Source: an uncultured Vampirovibrio sp. (GTDB taxonomy: Bacteria; Cyanobacteriota; Vampirovibrionia; Gastranaerophilales; Gastranaerophilaceae). From it: a stretch of 54,629 nucleotides of DNA. Below, one piece after another: positions 1 through 8,204 of this stretch. Numbering within the stretch: position 1 is the stretch's first letter; each line of letters opens with the position of its first letter. A program made the translations under genes and the position numbers. Under the pieces are notes generated by a model. It had not been told where the DNA came from, searched no databases, and worked only from the letters and a program-made list of their open reading frames with translations. The DNA lies in NCBI GenBank assembly GCA_910583725.1, contig CAJTXZ010000001.1, positions 177,225-231,853 on the forward strand. The letters are read 5' to 3'.

Positions 1-39
1 TTAAGTCCAAGAACCGTACATTTAAAATCAAAAATATAT

Positions 40-122
40 GGGTAGATGCCCGAGTGGCTAAAGGGAGCAGACTGTAAATCTGCCGTCTAACGACTACGGT
101 GGTTCGAATCCACCTCTGCCCA
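40..122 (+). tRNA. tRNA-Tyr (anticodon GUA)
   Basis: The acceptor arms GGGTAGA and TCTGCCC pair over seven positions with one G-T wobble. The anticodon loop reads CTGTAAA (GUA), the T-arm is GGTGG-TTCGAAT-CCACC, and a long class II variable arm brings the total to about 83 nt. CCA is not fully encoded. It heads a tRNA-Tyr, tRNA-Thr, tuf order like that at many bacterial tuf loci. Confidence 0.97.
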
Positions 123-295
123 TTTTTTACTAAAACTTTGCGCTAAAACAATAATCCAGCGAAATTTAGCAAAAAAGTCAGGCCGAATAAAGTTACTTTG
201 CTGCTGTGCCCGTTAAGAGCGAGCTTTCAAGACAAATGTCAAGTTCTTATGAGAGGAAGTACTCCCAAAAGGGCGCATAGGTCTACAAACATTAA
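123..295. other. spacer between two tRNA genes
   Basis: This 173-nt spacer has no convincing open frame or third tRNA cloverleaf. It begins with a T-run right after tRNA-Tyr that could terminate or pause transcription. The second half (about 200-290) is less AT-rich than its surroundings and may be folded RNA, but no known family is recognised. Confidence 0.3.
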
Positions 296-367
296 GCCCA
301 TGTGGCGCAGGGGTAGCGCACTCCCTTGGTAAGGGAGAGGCCACGAGTTCAAATCTCGTCATGGGCA
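296..367 (+). tRNA. tRNA-Thr (anticodon GGU)
   Basis: The acceptor arms GCCCATG and CATGGGC pair perfectly. The anticodon stem is CTCCC/GGGAG with loop TTGGTAA (GGU), and the T-arm is ACGAG-TTCAAAT-CTCGT. The length is 72 nt. It lies 164 bp upstream of tuf in the same orientation and is probably co-transcribed with it. Confidence 0.97.
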
Positions 368-531
368 AAATTAATACCCGGTTTTAATCTATACCATCTT
401 TAAAAAACAGAGATTCGAGCAGCACAACATATTGCCTATATATCTAACAGGCAAATTACAAAAAGCCGCACCAAAATTTAATAATTTAAAAATAAACCCA
501 AATAAAAATACAAAAAGGAGAAATTAATCTT

Positions 532-1740
532 ATGGCTAGAGAAAAATTTGAAAGAACCAAGCCGCACGTTAACGTTGGTACTATTGGTCACGTTGACCAT
601 GGTAAAACAACTTTAACTGCTGCTATTACTGGTTGTATGGCTGCAGCTGGCCAGGCAGAAGCCAAGAAATTTGACGAAATCGACGCTGCACCAGAAGAAA
701 AAGCTCGTGGTATTACCATTTCAACTGCACACGTTGAATATGAAACAGATACAAGACACTATGCACACGTTGACTGCCCAGGCCACGCAGACTACGTTAA
801 AAACATGATTACAGGTGCTGCACAGATGGACGGCGCAATCCTTGTAGTTGCTGCAACAGACGGTGCAATGCCTCAGACTCGTGAACACATCCTTCTTGCA
901 CGTCAGGTTGGTGTTCCTAAATTAGTAGTATTTATGAACAAATGCGATATGGTTGATGATGAAGAGCTTCTTGAATTAGTTGAAATGGAAGTTCGTGAAA
1001 TGTTAAGCTCATACGAATTTGACGGCGACAACATTCCTTTCATCAAAGGTTCAGCTCTTAAGGCCCTAGAAGCAGTTCAGGCTAATTCTTCAGTAAAACG
1101 CGGCGAAGACAAATGGGTTGATAAAATTTGGGAACTTATGGATGCTATTGACAGCTACATCCCAACCCCTGTTCGCGACTTAGATAAACCGTTCTTAATG
1201 CCTGTTGAAGACGTATTCTCAATCACAGGCCGTGGTACAGTTGCCACAGGCAGAGTTGAACGTGGTGTTGTTAAAGTTGGTGATGAAGTTGAAATCGTTG
1301 GTTTTGGCGATACTAAAAAATCAACTGTTACCGGTGTTGAAATGTTCAGAAAACTTCTTGACCAAGGTCAGGCAGGTGACAACATTGGCGCACTTCTCCG
1401 TGGTATCGATAAAAAAGATATCCAAAGAGGTCAGGTACTTGCAAAACCGGGTTCAATCCACCCACACACCAAGTTTACAGCTAACGTTTACGTTTTAACC
1501 AAGGATGAAGGCGGACGTCACACTCCATTCTTCCCCGGATATCGTCCTCAGTTCTATATCAGAACAACTGACGTAACCGGCTCTATCAAATTCGAAGGCG
1601 AAATGGTAATGCCTGGTGATAACGTAGTTATGGACGTAGAACTTATCGCTCCTGTTGCTATTGAACAAGGTATGAGATTTGCGATAAGAGAAGGTGGCAG
1701 AACAGTTGGCGCCGGCGTTGTAGACAAAATTATTGAATAA
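532..1740 (+). CDS. tuf: elongation factor Tu
   Basis: This GTPase delivers aminoacyl-tRNA to the ribosomal A site. The 402-residue protein is full length. It shows the P-loop GHVDHGKT (residues 19-26), the RGITIS switch I, DCPGH in switch II and NKCD for guanine specificity, followed by two beta-barrel domains (GRGTVATGRVERG near 235). An extra segment around residues 180-195 (QANSSVKRGEDKWVD) matches the insertion typical of cyanobacterial EF-Tu and is the best taxonomic clue in the window. The start is fixed by AAAAAGGAG about 11 bp upstream. The two upstream tRNAs fit the common tRNA-tuf arrangement. A hairpin terminator follows, so secE/nusG are not in the same unit. Confidence 0.99.
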   Translation: MAREKFERTKPHVNVGTIGHVDHGKTTLTAAITGCMAAAGQAEAKKFDEIDAAPEEKARGITISTAHVEYETDTRHYAHVDCPGHADYVKNMITGAAQMDGAILVVAATDGAMPQTREHILLARQVGVPKLVVFMNKCDMVDDEELLELVEMEVREMLSSYEFDGDNIPFIKGSALKALEAVQANSSVKRGEDKWVDKIWELMDAIDSYIPTPVRDLDKPFLMPVEDVFSITGRGTVATGRVERGVVKVGDEVEIVGFGDTKKSTVTGVEMFRKLLDQGQAGDNIGALLRGIDKKDIQRGQVLAKPGSIHPHTKFTANVYVLTKDEGGRHTPFFPGYRPQFYIRTTDVTGSIKFEGEMVMPGDNVVMDVELIAPVAIEQGMRFAIREGGRTVGAGVVDKIIE

Positions 1741-1770
1741 TAATTTTAAAGTCTCAATAAAACATTCTAA

Positions 1771-1804
1771 AAACCCTGACACATAAGCGGTCAGGGTTTT
1801 TTGG
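1771..1804 (+). terminator. intrinsic terminator of tuf
   Basis: The perfect stem AACCCTGAC/GTCAGGGTT, with a nine-base loop and followed by TTTT, starts about 30 bp after the tuf stop codon. Confidence 0.9.
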
Positions 1805-1908
1805 CGAGATATTAATGTATCGGTTTATGAGGGTTGCTTGATTTTAATTTAAGGATTCAGGCAGCCTTATCCTATACAAAGAGCACGACAAATATGACAT
1901 AAATGTTA

Positions 1909-1998
1909 TGAATTGATTTTTGCAGCCAACCATCAGATAATTAAAATGCTCCAGAGTGTTAGGGTTTACGAATTTTAACAGTGAGGGCTCCTAAATCG
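1909..1998. repeat. diverged flank repeat, copy 1
   Basis: This stretch aligns by eye with 6787-6879. Shared runs include TTGATTTTTG, ATCAGATAAT and GAGTG(T/C)TAG, and both end near AAATCG. It sits upstream of the first cassette group as the other copy sits upstream of the second, so the two cassette loci look like old duplicates. Confidence 0.55.
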
Positions 1999-2153
1999 CC
2001 GGCAAGGTCATTTAATAAATGATAAATTTTATACATACGTATAAATACCGCCTGACAAAGTTTATTTTGCCTGGCCAAATCACCTGCCGCTTTTATTGAC
2101 ACAGTGCCCGGATGACTGTTCGTACGTTTACTAAAGCTTTATAGCGCTATTAA

Positions 2154-2171
2154 TATATCATATTTGGCATA
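2154..2171. repeat. 18-bp palindrome, degenerate left half
   Basis: Reads TATATCA-TATT-TGGCATA. The right half-site is perfect and the left has two changes. It lies upstream of cassette A. Confidence 0.5.
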
Positions 2172-2345
2172 TATGTCTATAAAAACACAGATATGAGCTC
2201 GGTTAAGTACTTTTATACCCTATGAATATCTTACAGCCAGAGGCTTTTTCGGGATGTTACAGCTGTTATGCGCTCCAAGCGTATATTTTTAGAAATCTAT
2301 GTGTACAAAGTGCAGGCTATATAAGGCTTACACGCTTCTTGACTG

Positions 2346-2545
2346 TGCGACTATTCTGCTGCAGGTTCTGTTGCAGCCCAAGCGGGACCTGTGCGGGCGC
2401 TACAGGAAACTGCCACCCGAGCCACATTTGGTCAGGTACTCCGTCGAGTGAGTTTTACGTTATATTCTCGTTGTGGGGCAGCCGACTTAACAAGCAGCCT
2501 CTATCTGCCATCTTTCCCTTTTCGGTGCGCTGTTTATGTCTTTAG
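2346..2545 (+). pseudogene. cassette A: degenerate Cys-rich C-terminal domain
   Basis: This is a 3' gene fragment without a start codon or signal sequence. It opens with CDYSAAGSV in one frame and shifts frame to CAGATGNCHPSHIWSGT. It ends PFSVRCLCL before a stop at 2543-2545. From the GCAG cysteine to FSVRC is 48 residues. Its conserved ends and Cys/Trp positions match cassettes B-F, while its middle is almost unrelated. Endings of this kind recall the C-type-lectin-like FISUMP/DUF1566 domains of surface proteins, but that link is inference. The frameshift makes expression unlikely. Confidence 0.65.
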
Positions 2546-3056
2546 CTGTTTTTACCAGTTATTCAGTTTATTGGTTTTAAATTTATATTCCTGTTACCCT
2601 GCCCACTGTCTTAGGACTATGCATTCCCGCATTTACAGCTCTAGGACATACTTAGATATCCGCCGCAGTGCTACACGCTGCAAGTATATGGAATTACCGC
2701 TTTAGCAGATACATTAAGAGTAGCAATGCTGCCGCTACGAGAAATGTTGGATTCACGGCAATATAAGCTCTATCCATATAGGAATATACAGCCAAAAGGC
2801 CGATATCGGAGAAACTTGTTTGAGACACAAACTATGCTTTGCAGATTCTTTGGTATTTGGGAATTTTGTATGCAGACACACAGCATTGACGCATGAATTT
2901 ATTCGGCACGCGCTGTATTAACCACCCTTTCAAAAGGTGACAAGATGTTGTATTTAGACTGAGATTTAAGCCTTAAGCAAGAAATGGCTCGCCTTACAGA
3001 CATTAGCAGGATTTAAGGTTTTATGAGCAGTTTTTTAATGCTTAAGGGCTACAAGA
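2546..3056. other. spacer between cassettes A and B
   Basis: No intact gene is seen. Around 2729-2936 one frame reads CRYEKCWIHGN and a later piece resembles a garbled FSVRC end (TTCGGCACGCGCTGT). It could be a seventh, more decayed cassette, but the evidence is weak. Confidence 0.3.
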
Positions 3057-3232
3057 GGCTCTGTTCGGTGCGACTACGTTTCCGGCTGTGCTGGCAGCTG
3101 TTGGCCTTCGCACCTTTGGACAGCAGTTAACTCCGGCACCACCAGTATCACGGGCTGGTTTGACAGCGGAAAGCTTGGTAGCGGCGGGCGTAGTTGGCTA
3201 TATGGCTTTTCGGTGCGCCGGTCGGGTATGGC
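3057..3232 (+). pseudogene. cassette B: degenerate Cys-rich C-terminal domain
   Basis: The frame reads GSVRCDYVSGCAGSCWPSHL, then WTAVNSG, ITGWFDSGKL and finally YGFSVRR, where the usual final Cys codon has become Arg. From the GCAG cysteine to this end is about 45 residues. It shares the W-[FL]-[DT]-S-G element with cassettes C and E. There is no start codon or signal sequence, and the terminal Cys and stop are lost, so it is probably non-functional on its own. Confidence 0.65.
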
Positions 3233-3332
3233 ATTCTATCGATAATACCAAATCAGGGCTTGTGTCAAGTGGATTTTGCTTATTTATATTCAATTATCAT
3301 AAAACAATTATGGCATAAAACATCTGCAGCTG

Positions 3333-3554
3333 TGCGACCACAGGGCAAATGCCGGCTATGCAGCGGTAGGATGTTTTTATTCAGCTGGTGGGTGCAATGG
3401 CAGTGTTGATAATAATTGCTGGCCCACAACAGTGTGGTCTGGCACTTGCCAGGATTACAATAAATGCCATGACAGGTTTTTAGACAGCGGAAAGTTTGCA
3501 GCTGAGCTAATTACCACTAAGCGAGCCTTTTCGGTGCGCTGTTTTTTGTATTAA
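3333..3554 (+). pseudogene. cassette C: Cys-rich C-terminal domain, frame intact
   Basis: One open frame runs from CDHRANAG through GCFYSAGGCNGSVDNNCWP, TTVWSGT, DRFLDSGKF and AFSVRCFLY to a TAA at 3552-3554. It has six Cys from the GGC motif back to GCF and on to the end. It is the cleanest copy in the first group. There is no start codon or ribosome site upstream, so it is either a silent cassette or a truncated gene end. Confidence 0.65.
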
Positions 3555-3687
3555 GACAGCGTCCCCTGGCTTTAGATAATAATTTGCACATTTTGAAATG
3601 GATTTAATATCATAAAATCGAGACACAAAGAGAAGTTTTAAGATTTTTTGGATGATACTTTTTTAGTATGATTTTTTAGCTTTATAC

Positions 3688-3716
3688 TTGACTTGCAAAA
3701 AAATATATGCCAAAAT
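3688..3716 (+). promoter_or_regulatory. candidate promoter of the ArsR-type gene
   Basis: TTGACT (3688-3693) and CAAAAT (3711-3716) are separated by 17 bp. The -10 element lies inside the palindrome at 3706-3723, which is what an autoregulatory operator would look like. Confidence 0.4.
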
Positions 3717-3723
3717 TGGAATG
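3706..3723. repeat. 18-bp palindrome, near-exact
   Basis: Reads TATGCCA-AAAT-TGGAATG, with one mismatch at the last base. It overlaps the candidate -10 box of the ArsR-type gene. Confidence 0.7.
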
Positions 3724-3739
3724 TTGAATTAAATTATTA

Positions 3740-3757
3740 TATGCTATTTTTGGCATA
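3740..3757. repeat. 18-bp palindrome, near-exact
   Basis: Reads TATGCTA-TTTT-TGGCATA, with one mismatch. It starts 17 bp after the previous copy ends and 52 bp before the ArsR-type start codon, giving a double site. Confidence 0.7.
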
Positions 3758-3791
3758 TAACAGGCTATGAGAGAGTTTGAAAAGGTGTTTT

Positions 3792-4085
3792 ATGAGAACA
3801 AATTTGCATGAAATATTATTATTTGAAAAGAAGGCTGAATTATTTAAGGCGCTATCTAACACCGTGAGGCTTGAAATCCTTGATATACTGCTGGATGGAG
3901 AAAAATGCGTGAATGACATAGTTGAAAAACTTAGCTATGAGCAGCCCCATATCTCAAAAAGCCTTGCAAAATTAAGGTCTTCCGGCATTATTAAAGACCA
4001 AAAACGCGGTTTGAAGGTATATTACAGCATTTCTAAGCAATATATTGCTGATTTTATTAAATATTTAAATAAAAGTTTATTGTAA
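3792..4085 (+). CDS. ArsR-family winged-helix transcriptional regulator
   Basis: This 97-residue protein has the ArsR layout. ELFKALSNTVRLEILDILL (about 14-32) forms the first helices. CVNDIVEKLSYEQPHISKSL (about 38-57) is the helix-turn-helix with recognition helix, and GIIKDQKRGLKVYYSI is the beta wing. A Cys precedes the second helix, but the CxC metal pair of ArsR/SmtB proteins is absent, so the inducer is unknown. ATG 3792 is preferred over an in-frame TTG at 3777 because AAAGGTG lies 5 bp upstream. Palindromes at 3706, 3740 and 4092 bracket the gene and are plausible operators. It stands alone between the two cassette loci. Confidence 0.85.
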   Translation: MRTNLHEILLFEKKAELFKALSNTVRLEILDILLDGEKCVNDIVEKLSYEQPHISKSLAKLRSSGIIKDQKRGLKVYYSISKQYIADFIKYLNKSLL

Positions 4086-4091
4086 TATTTA

Positions 4092-4109
4092 TATTCCATA
4101 AATGGCATA
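4092..4109. repeat. 18-bp palindrome, exact
   Basis: Reads TATTCCA-TAAA-TGGCATA. It starts 6 bp after the ArsR-type stop codon. Confidence 0.75.
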
Positions 4110-4817
4110 TATGCTGCCTTGCGTGCAAAATGTGTGTGGACTTGAAAACAGTCTAAGAACATTTTACTGAGAAAAAATCAGGCATATTGCAAGTACAAAA
4201 AGGGTTTATGGGCATTTTTACCTGTAAAAGTCAGATATGGCAGTAATTACAGAAATTTAAATAAGGTAAAACATCGCAATAACGAGGTTTTTACGCACTC
4301 AAAATCCTGCAAATACAATATGCAAAATCTTTTTTAGGAGATAAAACATCGCAAGTACAGTATTTTATAAAAATAAAATCCAAAATGACGGCAGCAGCAA
4401 GGATTACAAGAATTTTGCACGTTTGAAATTCATATAGATATTGATTTTTAGGGAAATCGGCGGTAAAAAACGGTAAAATACTTTCATAACATAGGTTTTT
4501 AGACCGTTTGAGCCTTAAAAATATATAAATTACAGGCATTTTAACAGGCTGATTGGTTCAAAAAGTCTGCTATGAGTGCATTCTATATAAAAAGCAAAAG
4601 GCACGCGATGTTTTTTAGACAATTTTGAATATATACTACTTGGCTGAAATACGCTTGCCACCAGGGTTTTCTAGAAAGGAAAGTTTTCCACAACGGTAGA
4701 AAGCCGGCAAAATCAGCTGCTTAACTTATTCGGAATAAAAAATTATAAAAATAAGAATTTTATGAAATAGCCAAAATGCTTGCCAAGAAGGCACTTCCAC
4801 GGTACAATAAGACAATA
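4110..4817. other. gene-free stretch
   Basis: No credible gene. Repeated short phrases such as 'AAAACATCGCAA' (4268 and 4345) and 'TTTTTAGGG/TTTTTAGAC' hint at decayed repetitive DNA. A small minus-strand frame at 4291-4539 has no ribosome site and unlikely composition. Confidence 0.4.
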
Positions 4818-4828
4818 AAGGAGGATTT

Positions 4829-5224
4829 ATGAAATTTCTGCACACGATGATAAGGGTGAAAAATATTGAAAAATCTCTTGATTTTTACCAAAATTTATTG
4901 GGGTTAAAAATTCAGGATAAAAAAACTTTGGATGACTGTGAATTATATTTTCTTGCAGAATATGACGGCGCCCCAGAGATAGAATTGACCAATAATTTTG
5001 AAACACCGGAAGGCGGATATGAAAACGGCAGCTGTTTTGGGCATTTTGCCTTCGCGACAGACAGTATGGATGAATTTTCAAAACATTTGAAAGAAACAGG
5101 ATACGATTTTCTTTATGAACCATATGAATTAACGCTGAAAGCCGCTGATGGCAGCGAGAAAATCAAAAAAATTGCATTTGTTAAAGACCCGGACGGGAAT
5201 GAAATTGAAATAATTCAAAAATAA
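4829..5224 (+). CDS. gloA: lactoylglutathione lyase (glyoxalase I, VOC family)
   Basis: Glyoxalase I isomerises the methylglyoxal-thiol adduct in the cytosol as part of methylglyoxal detoxification. The 131-residue length is normal. Two beta-alpha-beta-beta-beta modules are seen. The four metal ligands can be placed at His5 (FLHTMIRV), Glu in EIELTNN, His in CFGHFAFA and Glu near the end in PDGNEIEII. AAGGAGGA lies 4 bp from the ATG. Glyoxalase II is not nearby and the gene appears monocistronic. Other VOC enzymes are possible, but the ligand pattern favours GloA. Confidence 0.88.
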   Translation: MKFLHTMIRVKNIEKSLDFYQNLLGLKIQDKKTLDDCELYFLAEYDGAPEIELTNNFETPEGGYENGSCFGHFAFATDSMDEFSKHLKETGYDFLYEPYELTLKAADGSEKIKKIAFVKDPDGNEIEIIQK

Positions 5225-5387
5225 TTTTCTTTAATCTCTCTGCTGGTTGACAGCCCAAAACTCCTGCGAAACGTTGGTTTCAAGCCAAAACAGTCCTGAC
5301 CAAATGCATAAATTAATTTTTTCGGTTATAAATATCAGAAGGCGACTAGCAAAAATTATTTTTTTCAGGTTTTATATATACAGGCGT

Positions 5388-6188
5388 ATGAAAATCAGTG
5401 GAATGAATATAAATAACAACCCTTTAAAATGCGGCAAATTTGCAAATTTTCCACAAAAATTTGCAAAAACATTTGCCAATATGGATGACATAGGGGAGGG
5501 AACAAGCATTGCGCTTGACTTTGCAGGAAAGGCATTAGTTGTGCCCATTACCATAATGGCGACAAGCAAGGAGCCGAAGGAGACAACGGAATATAACGCC
5601 TTAAAACACCCTGTGGCAGGCACAATACAGCTTTTAATCGAGGTTCCCACACTATTTCTTGGCAGAAAATATATAAAAAATGCGGCCGACAAAGGTGCTT
5701 TGGATAAGGATTCTAACAAACAATATAATGAAAAATTTTTCAAAGATATATTTGTTTCAGAATTAGAAAAATCCGCCCAAAGCGGCCAAAAACAGGCTGA
5801 AACAGCTGATATAATAAGCAAAATAAATAAAAAGGGCTTGGGCAAAAAAATTATTTACAGTATTGAAAATTATATTGAACAAGCACCAAAAAATGCCCAA
5901 GAAGGGCTTCAAAAAAGCTTTCTAGCATATAAAACAGCCCATACAAAGCTTGGGCACTTGCAAAACAGGCTTTGTTTTGCTGCCGCAATTTTATTGACAC
6001 CGCTTATTTGCGCGCTTGAAAACAAACTGCACCCCATTATTATGGATAAACTTTATGAAAAAAAGCCGGCCCAAACAACGAGCGCTAACGAAAAAAATAC
6101 AAAGCTGCAAGGCAAGCCTCATGCGCTTAAAAACCTTTCAATCCATAATTTTATTAAGCATATCAAGAAGGGAGGGGCAAAGCAATGA
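5388..6188 (+). CDS. orphan membrane-associated protein
   Basis: This protein of about 266 residues is not recognised as any family. It has hydrophobic stretches near residues 38-52 (LDFAGKALVVPITIMA), 70-85 (GTIQLLIEVPTLFLG) and 193-210 (LCFAAAILLTPLICAL), separated by Lys/Gln-rich segments. The frame is open back to 5247, but ATG 5388 opens the plausible protein. No strong ribosome site is visible, so the start is uncertain. Its stop overlaps the next gene's start (ATGA), indicating translational coupling. The next gene has the same character (small basic protein with hydrophobic helices), so the two may act as a pair. Confidence 0.65.
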   Translation: MKISGMNINNNPLKCGKFANFPQKFAKTFANMDDIGEGTSIALDFAGKALVVPITIMATSKEPKETTEYNALKHPVAGTIQLLIEVPTLFLGRKYIKNAADKGALDKDSNKQYNEKFFKDIFVSELEKSAQSGQKQAETADIISKINKKGLGKKIIYSIENYIEQAPKNAQEGLQKSFLAYKTAHTKLGHLQNRLCFAAAILLTPLICALENKLHPIIMDKLYEKKPAQTTSANEKNTKLQGKPHALKNLSIHNFIKHIKKGGAKQ

Positions 6189-6673
6189 AGACACCAAACC
6201 TGCTTTCAAAGGTTGCAAATTCTAAATTTATGACCACCCACATTGAAAAATGCAACAACCCTAAATTTATTGCAAGAACACTGCTTTTGACGAGCGTGTC
6301 AAAAGACGTATTTGCGTATGGTTTAAGGGTAAAAAACACCCTTGAAAACGACAAAATTCCAGATGAAAAAAAGAAATTTTCAGCACATATGGATTTGGCA
6401 TCGGGCATAATTACGGCCATTGTGCAAACAGGGACAGGCTTTTTAATGTCAAATGAAAAATTTCAGAATAGCATTTCAAATAAATTATTTAGCTCCATAA
6501 AAGACAATAAGAGGGCCTTTAATGCAGCAAAAACGTCATTTAGCGCTATATCTACAATGGTTGTAGCCACTTTATTTGCAAAAAGGATTTTAACGCCAAT
6601 AATCGCAAACAAGGTAGTCTATAAAATTGACCATAAAAACAATGATCAAAGCCGGCTTCCAGCAAAGTCATAA
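6185..6673 (+). CDS. orphan membrane-associated protein, coupled to the preceding gene
   Basis: A 162-residue basic protein of unknown family. Amphipathic or hydrophobic segments occur near residues 66-85 (ASGIITAIVQTGTGFLM) and 118-140 (FSAISTMVVATLFAKRILTP). It starts within the ATGA overlap after GGGAGGGGCAAAGCA, a strong ribosome site. It probably interacts with the upstream product. It lies immediately before the second cassette locus. Confidence 0.65.
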   Translation: MKTPNLLSKVANSKFMTTHIEKCNNPKFIARTLLLTSVSKDVFAYGLRVKNTLENDKIPDEKKKFSAHMDLASGIITAIVQTGTGFLMSNEKFQNSISNKLFSSIKDNKRAFNAAKTSFSAISTMVVATLFAKRILTPIIANKVVYKIDHKNNDQSRLPAKS

Positions 6674-6786
6674 AGGGTGCCACGGAAAATGCCCGGTTTT
6701 GGCAAGCATTTTAGCCATTGTGCAGGCATAGTGCAAAAAATATGTTTGGGGCATGTCGGGCACAATTCAAGCAAAAGTTTTGTTAA

Positions 6787-6879
6787 AAATTTGATTTTTG
6801 AACAGAATAATCAGATAATCTTAAAAGCCTTAGAGTGCTAGAGTTTAAGGATTTTAGCAGAAAAGGTTTTCAAATCGTC
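6787..6879. repeat. diverged flank repeat, copy 2
   Basis: Counterpart of 1909-1998 (see that entry). Identity by eye is about two thirds, with small indels. Confidence 0.55.
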
Positions 6880-7039
6880 TAAGATACCATAATTTTATGG
6901 TGAAATGCCCGATTGCGGGCTAATATATTTTTAATGTATATGTTAAAAATATAGAATTAATCTTATTTGCACTTTGTAAGGACGCATTATTTTTGTAATA
7001 TAGGGCTGGGGCTGGTTTCCCATGGTTTCATTCATATAA

Positions 7040-7057
7040 TATTCCAAATTTGGCATA
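7040..7057. repeat. 18-bp palindrome, exact
   Basis: Reads TATTCCA-AATT-TGGCATA. It lies 105 bp before cassette D. Confidence 0.8.
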
Positions 7058-7161
7058 TTATATAACCTGCCGGAAATAAAATTAGCCTATGGCAGCTTGC
7101 TCTAAAGACACTTGGAAAGTGAAAATCAAGACCTGTAGAGCATTTTGGCACCAAAAAGCTG

Positions 7162-7404
7162 TGCGACAGGTTCGAGGCAGGCTCTGTACGGTGTGAAATG
7201 GCAAATGGCGGCTGCGCGGGCTCTTACTGGGATTGTGAGCCGCACGTTATATGGGGGTTTACACCAGTTGGCGAGGGATATATTCATGGCTGGCTAACAG
7301 GAAGCGGTTTTAACTGGGGTGAGGCGCAAGCTACCAGAAGCTTTTCGGTGCGCTCTTGTGTCCTTTTGGATTATATTTTTGCCTGGGTAGATTTTATATG
7401 CTAA
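7162..7404 (+). pseudogene. cassette D: Cys-rich C-terminal domain
   Basis: The frame runs CDRFEAGSVRCEMANGGCAG, SYWDCEPHVIWGFTP, GWLTGSGFNWGE, RSFSVRSC and continues to a stop at 7402-7404. An ATG (7198) falls inside the domain just before GGCAG, with no ribosome site and no signal sequence. The final motif carries Ser-Cys instead of Cys-Phe, and the reading extends past the usual end. The palindromes at 7040 and 7397 bracket it. Confidence 0.65.
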
Positions 7405-7414
7405 ATATGGCATA
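7397..7414. repeat. 18-bp palindrome, near-exact
   Basis: Reads TATGCTA-AATA-TGGCATA, with one mismatch. It overlaps the end of the cassette D frame. Confidence 0.7.
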
Positions 7415-7572
7415 TAAAATCTTAATGCATACAAGAGCTTATATGAGATGTCTCTTGGCATTAATGCGGTATATTGCCAGATGAAAAGCCTTTTAGCAGA
7501 TATAATTACATACAGCTGATAAATATAGGATGGGCTTTTGAAGGGTAGGCAGGCGGGTTTACAGTAAAGTAG

Positions 7573-7755
7573 TCAGGCTCTGTGCAATGCAGTGTCGGCG
7601 GCGGCTGCGCGGGCTCTACTAAAGAATGTTCTGCGCACTATGTATGGTCAGATGCCCTTATAGACAGCAAGAATGGTGACCGGTGGCTTACAAGTGGCAC
7701 TTTTGGCGAAAGTTTTTACCCTGGCACTTCAGCCTTTTCGGTGCGCTGTTTTTAG
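7573..7755 (+). pseudogene. cassette E: Cys-rich C-terminal domain with upstream in-frame stop
   Basis: An in-frame TAG (7570-7572) immediately precedes SGSVQCSVGGGCAGS. The frame then reads ECSAHYVWSDA, DRWLTSGTF and AFSVRCF and stops at 7753-7755. The domain is complete from GSV to the FSVRC end, but nothing upstream can encode the rest of a protein. It is a clear case of a free-standing 3' cassette. Confidence 0.7.
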
Positions 7756-7908
7756 CCCTATATTCTGTATTTGCATAGTTTTTATCTGTTATGCAGGCTT
7801 ATTTTACTCACCTGTTTTTTAAGATGATGCAGTGAATGTATGAGTGTTGGCGGCGCTTTACCCTGAAAAAGTTTCAGCAGAGGAATATTTGTATTTCTGG
7901 TATAATAA

Positions 7909-7926
7909 TATGCTTTTTTTAGCATA
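7909..7926. repeat. 18-bp palindrome variant
   Basis: Reads TATGCTT-TTTT-TAGCATA. It is symmetric in its six outer bases per arm, and the two inner positions deviate from consensus. Confidence 0.5.
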
Positions 7927-7950
7927 TAGCTTTGTTAGTGCAATCTACAG

Positions 7951-7968
7951 TATTCCATATTTGGCATA
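7951..7968. repeat. 18-bp palindrome, exact
   Basis: Reads TATTCCA-TATT-TGGCATA. Confidence 0.8.
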
Positions 7969-8051
7969 TTATTGCTATACAAGGGTTTTCATAACTTAAA
8001 TATAACAATTGTGACATATAAGCTTTTATTATAGGGTTAATTTTAAAAATA

Positions 8052-8069
8052 TATATCATTTATGGCATA
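8052..8069. repeat. 18-bp palindrome, degenerate left half
   Basis: Reads TATATCA-TTTA-TGGCATA, the same left half as the copy at 2154. Confidence 0.55.
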
Positions 8070-8204
8070 TAATTTAACAAACCGCAGCGCACAATTAGTC
8101 AGGCATATACTTCTTTTTATGAAGGTTTAATTCATAAGGAAGTTTTCAAGGCCTGCGGCCATATAAACAGCGTTAGCTACAGAAGGTGGCATTGATATAG
8201 AAAC

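Larger units (their letters stand above)
1805..2345. other. gene-free stretch before the first cassette
   Basis: There is no credible gene. It contains the conserved flank block at 1909-1998 and a palindrome copy at 2154-2171. All frames are short and broken, which looks like decayed or intergenic DNA. Confidence 0.5.
6674..7161. other. gene-free stretch before cassette D
   Basis: It holds the second flank repeat (6787-6879), the palindrome at 7040 and a short inverted repeat near 6906-6920 (GCCCGATTGCGGGC). No open frame looks coding. Confidence 0.5.
7756..8204. other. spacer between cassettes E and F with three palindromes
   Basis: No gene is seen. Three palindrome copies (7909, 7951, 8052) lie within 161 bp, the densest cluster in the window. 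Confidence 0.55.

Noticed and set aside
1205..1782. Frames overlapping tuf on both strands
   Set aside because: Shadows of the strongly conserved EF-Tu frame.
4291..4539. 82-codon minus-strand frame
   Set aside because: AT-rich frame without ribosome site; Cys/Ile-rich product unlike a real protein.
2154..8069. Integron attC-type sites
   Set aside because: The palindrome is 18 bp with a 4-bp spacer and lacks the bulges and core sites of attC; no integrase is present.
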